Of a DNA stretch of 5,541 bases, positions 5,111-5,541 are shown one piece after another; position 1 is the first letter of the stretch; every line of letters begins with the position of its first letter. This DNA comes from Hyphomicrobiaceae bacterium UBA4118 (GTDB lineage: Bacteria > Pseudomonadota > Alphaproteobacteria > Rhizobiales > Methyloligellaceae). Under the pieces are notes generated by a model that saw only the letters and a list, made by a program, of their open reading frames with translations, was not told the origin of the DNA and made no database searches. Both the position numbers and the translations under genes were made by a program. The stretch spans positions 12,918 to 18,458 of the forward strand of contig DFXC01000117.1 in assembly GCA_002383105.1 (NCBI GenBank), read 5' to 3'.

Positions 5111-5541
5111 TCAAATATCCAGCGCGTCGGGCTTGGCGAACTCGGCGCGTTCCTGGATGAATTGGAAGCGCGCCTCGGGCTTGTTGCCCATCAGCTGATC
5201 GACCAGCTTGCCCGTGCTCTTGTCGTCCTCGGCGACCTCGACGCGCAGTAGCGTGCGCACCGCGCGGTCCATGGTCGTCTCTTTGAGCTGCTTCGGAAGC
5301 ATCTCACCCAAGCCTTTGAAACGACTCACGTCGACCTTGCCCTTGCCGTTGAACTCCGATGCCATGAGTTCGTCTCTATGGGCGTCGTTGCGGGCGTAGA
5401 AAGTCTTGGCGCCTTGGCTCAAGCGATAAAGCGGCGGCACGGCGAGATAGAGATGGCCACCCTCGATGAGCTCGCGCATCTCACGGTAGAAGAAGGTGAT
5501 GAGGAGCGAGGCGATATGCGCGCCGTCGACGTCGGCGTCGG
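5111..5541 (-). CDS. parE: DNA topoisomerase IV subunit B (ParE), C-terminal part (5' end outside window)
   Basis: ATPase subunit of topoisomerase IV, which with ParC decatenates daughter chromosomes and relaxes supercoils. The visible 142 residues run from the right edge to the TGA at 5113-5111. They begin inside the Toprim domain with the metal-binding Asp motif DADVDGAHI (encoded just inside the right edge) and continue through LITFFYREMRELIEGGHLYLAVPPLYR. Next come RFKGLGEMLPKQLKETTMD and the end RFQFIQERAEF...DALDI. ParE is preferred over GyrB because of YLAVPPLYRLSQGAKTFYARND, where alphaproteobacterial GyrB has a different YIAQPPLYK-type segment, and because of the MGNKPEARFQFIQERA ending; GyrB remains the alternative. 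The ATG at 5479 is internal (Met in YREMREL), not the gene start. No terminator is obvious between the stop and the higBA promoter. Confidence 0.92.
   Translation of the reverse strand, partial: DADVDGAHIASLLITFFYREMRELIEGGHLYLAVPPLYRLSQGAKTFYARNDAHRDELMASEFNGKGKVDVSRFKGLGEMLPKQLKETTMDRAVRTLLRVEVAEDDKSTGKLVDQLMGNKPEARFQFIQERAEFAKPDALDI

Overview
The window looks like chromosomal DNA from a GC-rich alphaproteobacterium, most likely of the order Hyphomicrobiales (Rhizobiales). This rests on the gene order sufS-sufT(DUF59)-sufA, a ParE C-terminus of alphaproteobacterial type, an RhlE-like helicase with a long basic tail, and an intergenic palindrome of the CGTCATG(C/G)CCGGGCTTGT type that I recall from Bradyrhizobium- and Rhodopseudomonas-like genomes. 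No database search was run, so the taxonomy is an inference from family knowledge.

Layout. Positions 1-1795 (+) hold the distal end of a SUF iron-sulfur cluster operon: the C-terminal 287 residues of the cysteine desulfurase SufS, the MIP18/DUF59 protein SufT, and the A-type carrier SufA. SufS supplies sulfur as a persulfide, the SufBCD scaffold (expected upstream, outside the window) assembles the cluster, and SufT and SufA act in maturation and transfer. Positions 1817-1970 are a composite nested palindromic repeat. It separates sufA from a convergent DEAD-box RNA helicase gene (1997-3544, -). Positions 3545-3988 are a 444-base intergenic region with several short inverted repeats and one candidate small membrane or secreted peptide (35 aa, -), which has a near-ideal ribosome binding site.

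Positions 3989-4468 (+) encode a small membrane methyltransferase of the isoprenylcysteine carboxyl methyltransferase (ICMT) type. It converges with a type II toxin-antitoxin pair on the minus strand, higB (toxin, upstream) and higA (antitoxin). The higBA promoter region carries a consensus -35 box inside a perfect 8-4-8 palindrome, a good candidate HigA operator. Just upstream and on the same strand is the C-terminal end of parE (topoisomerase IV subunit B), which runs off the right edge of the window.

The known systems here (SUF, RhlE, ICMT, HigBA, ParE) are ordinary. The points worth a second look are the missing start codon for a full-length HigB, the palindrome overlapping the higBA promoter, the composite repeat, and the candidate 35-aa peptide. 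I found no convincing undescribed multi-gene system.
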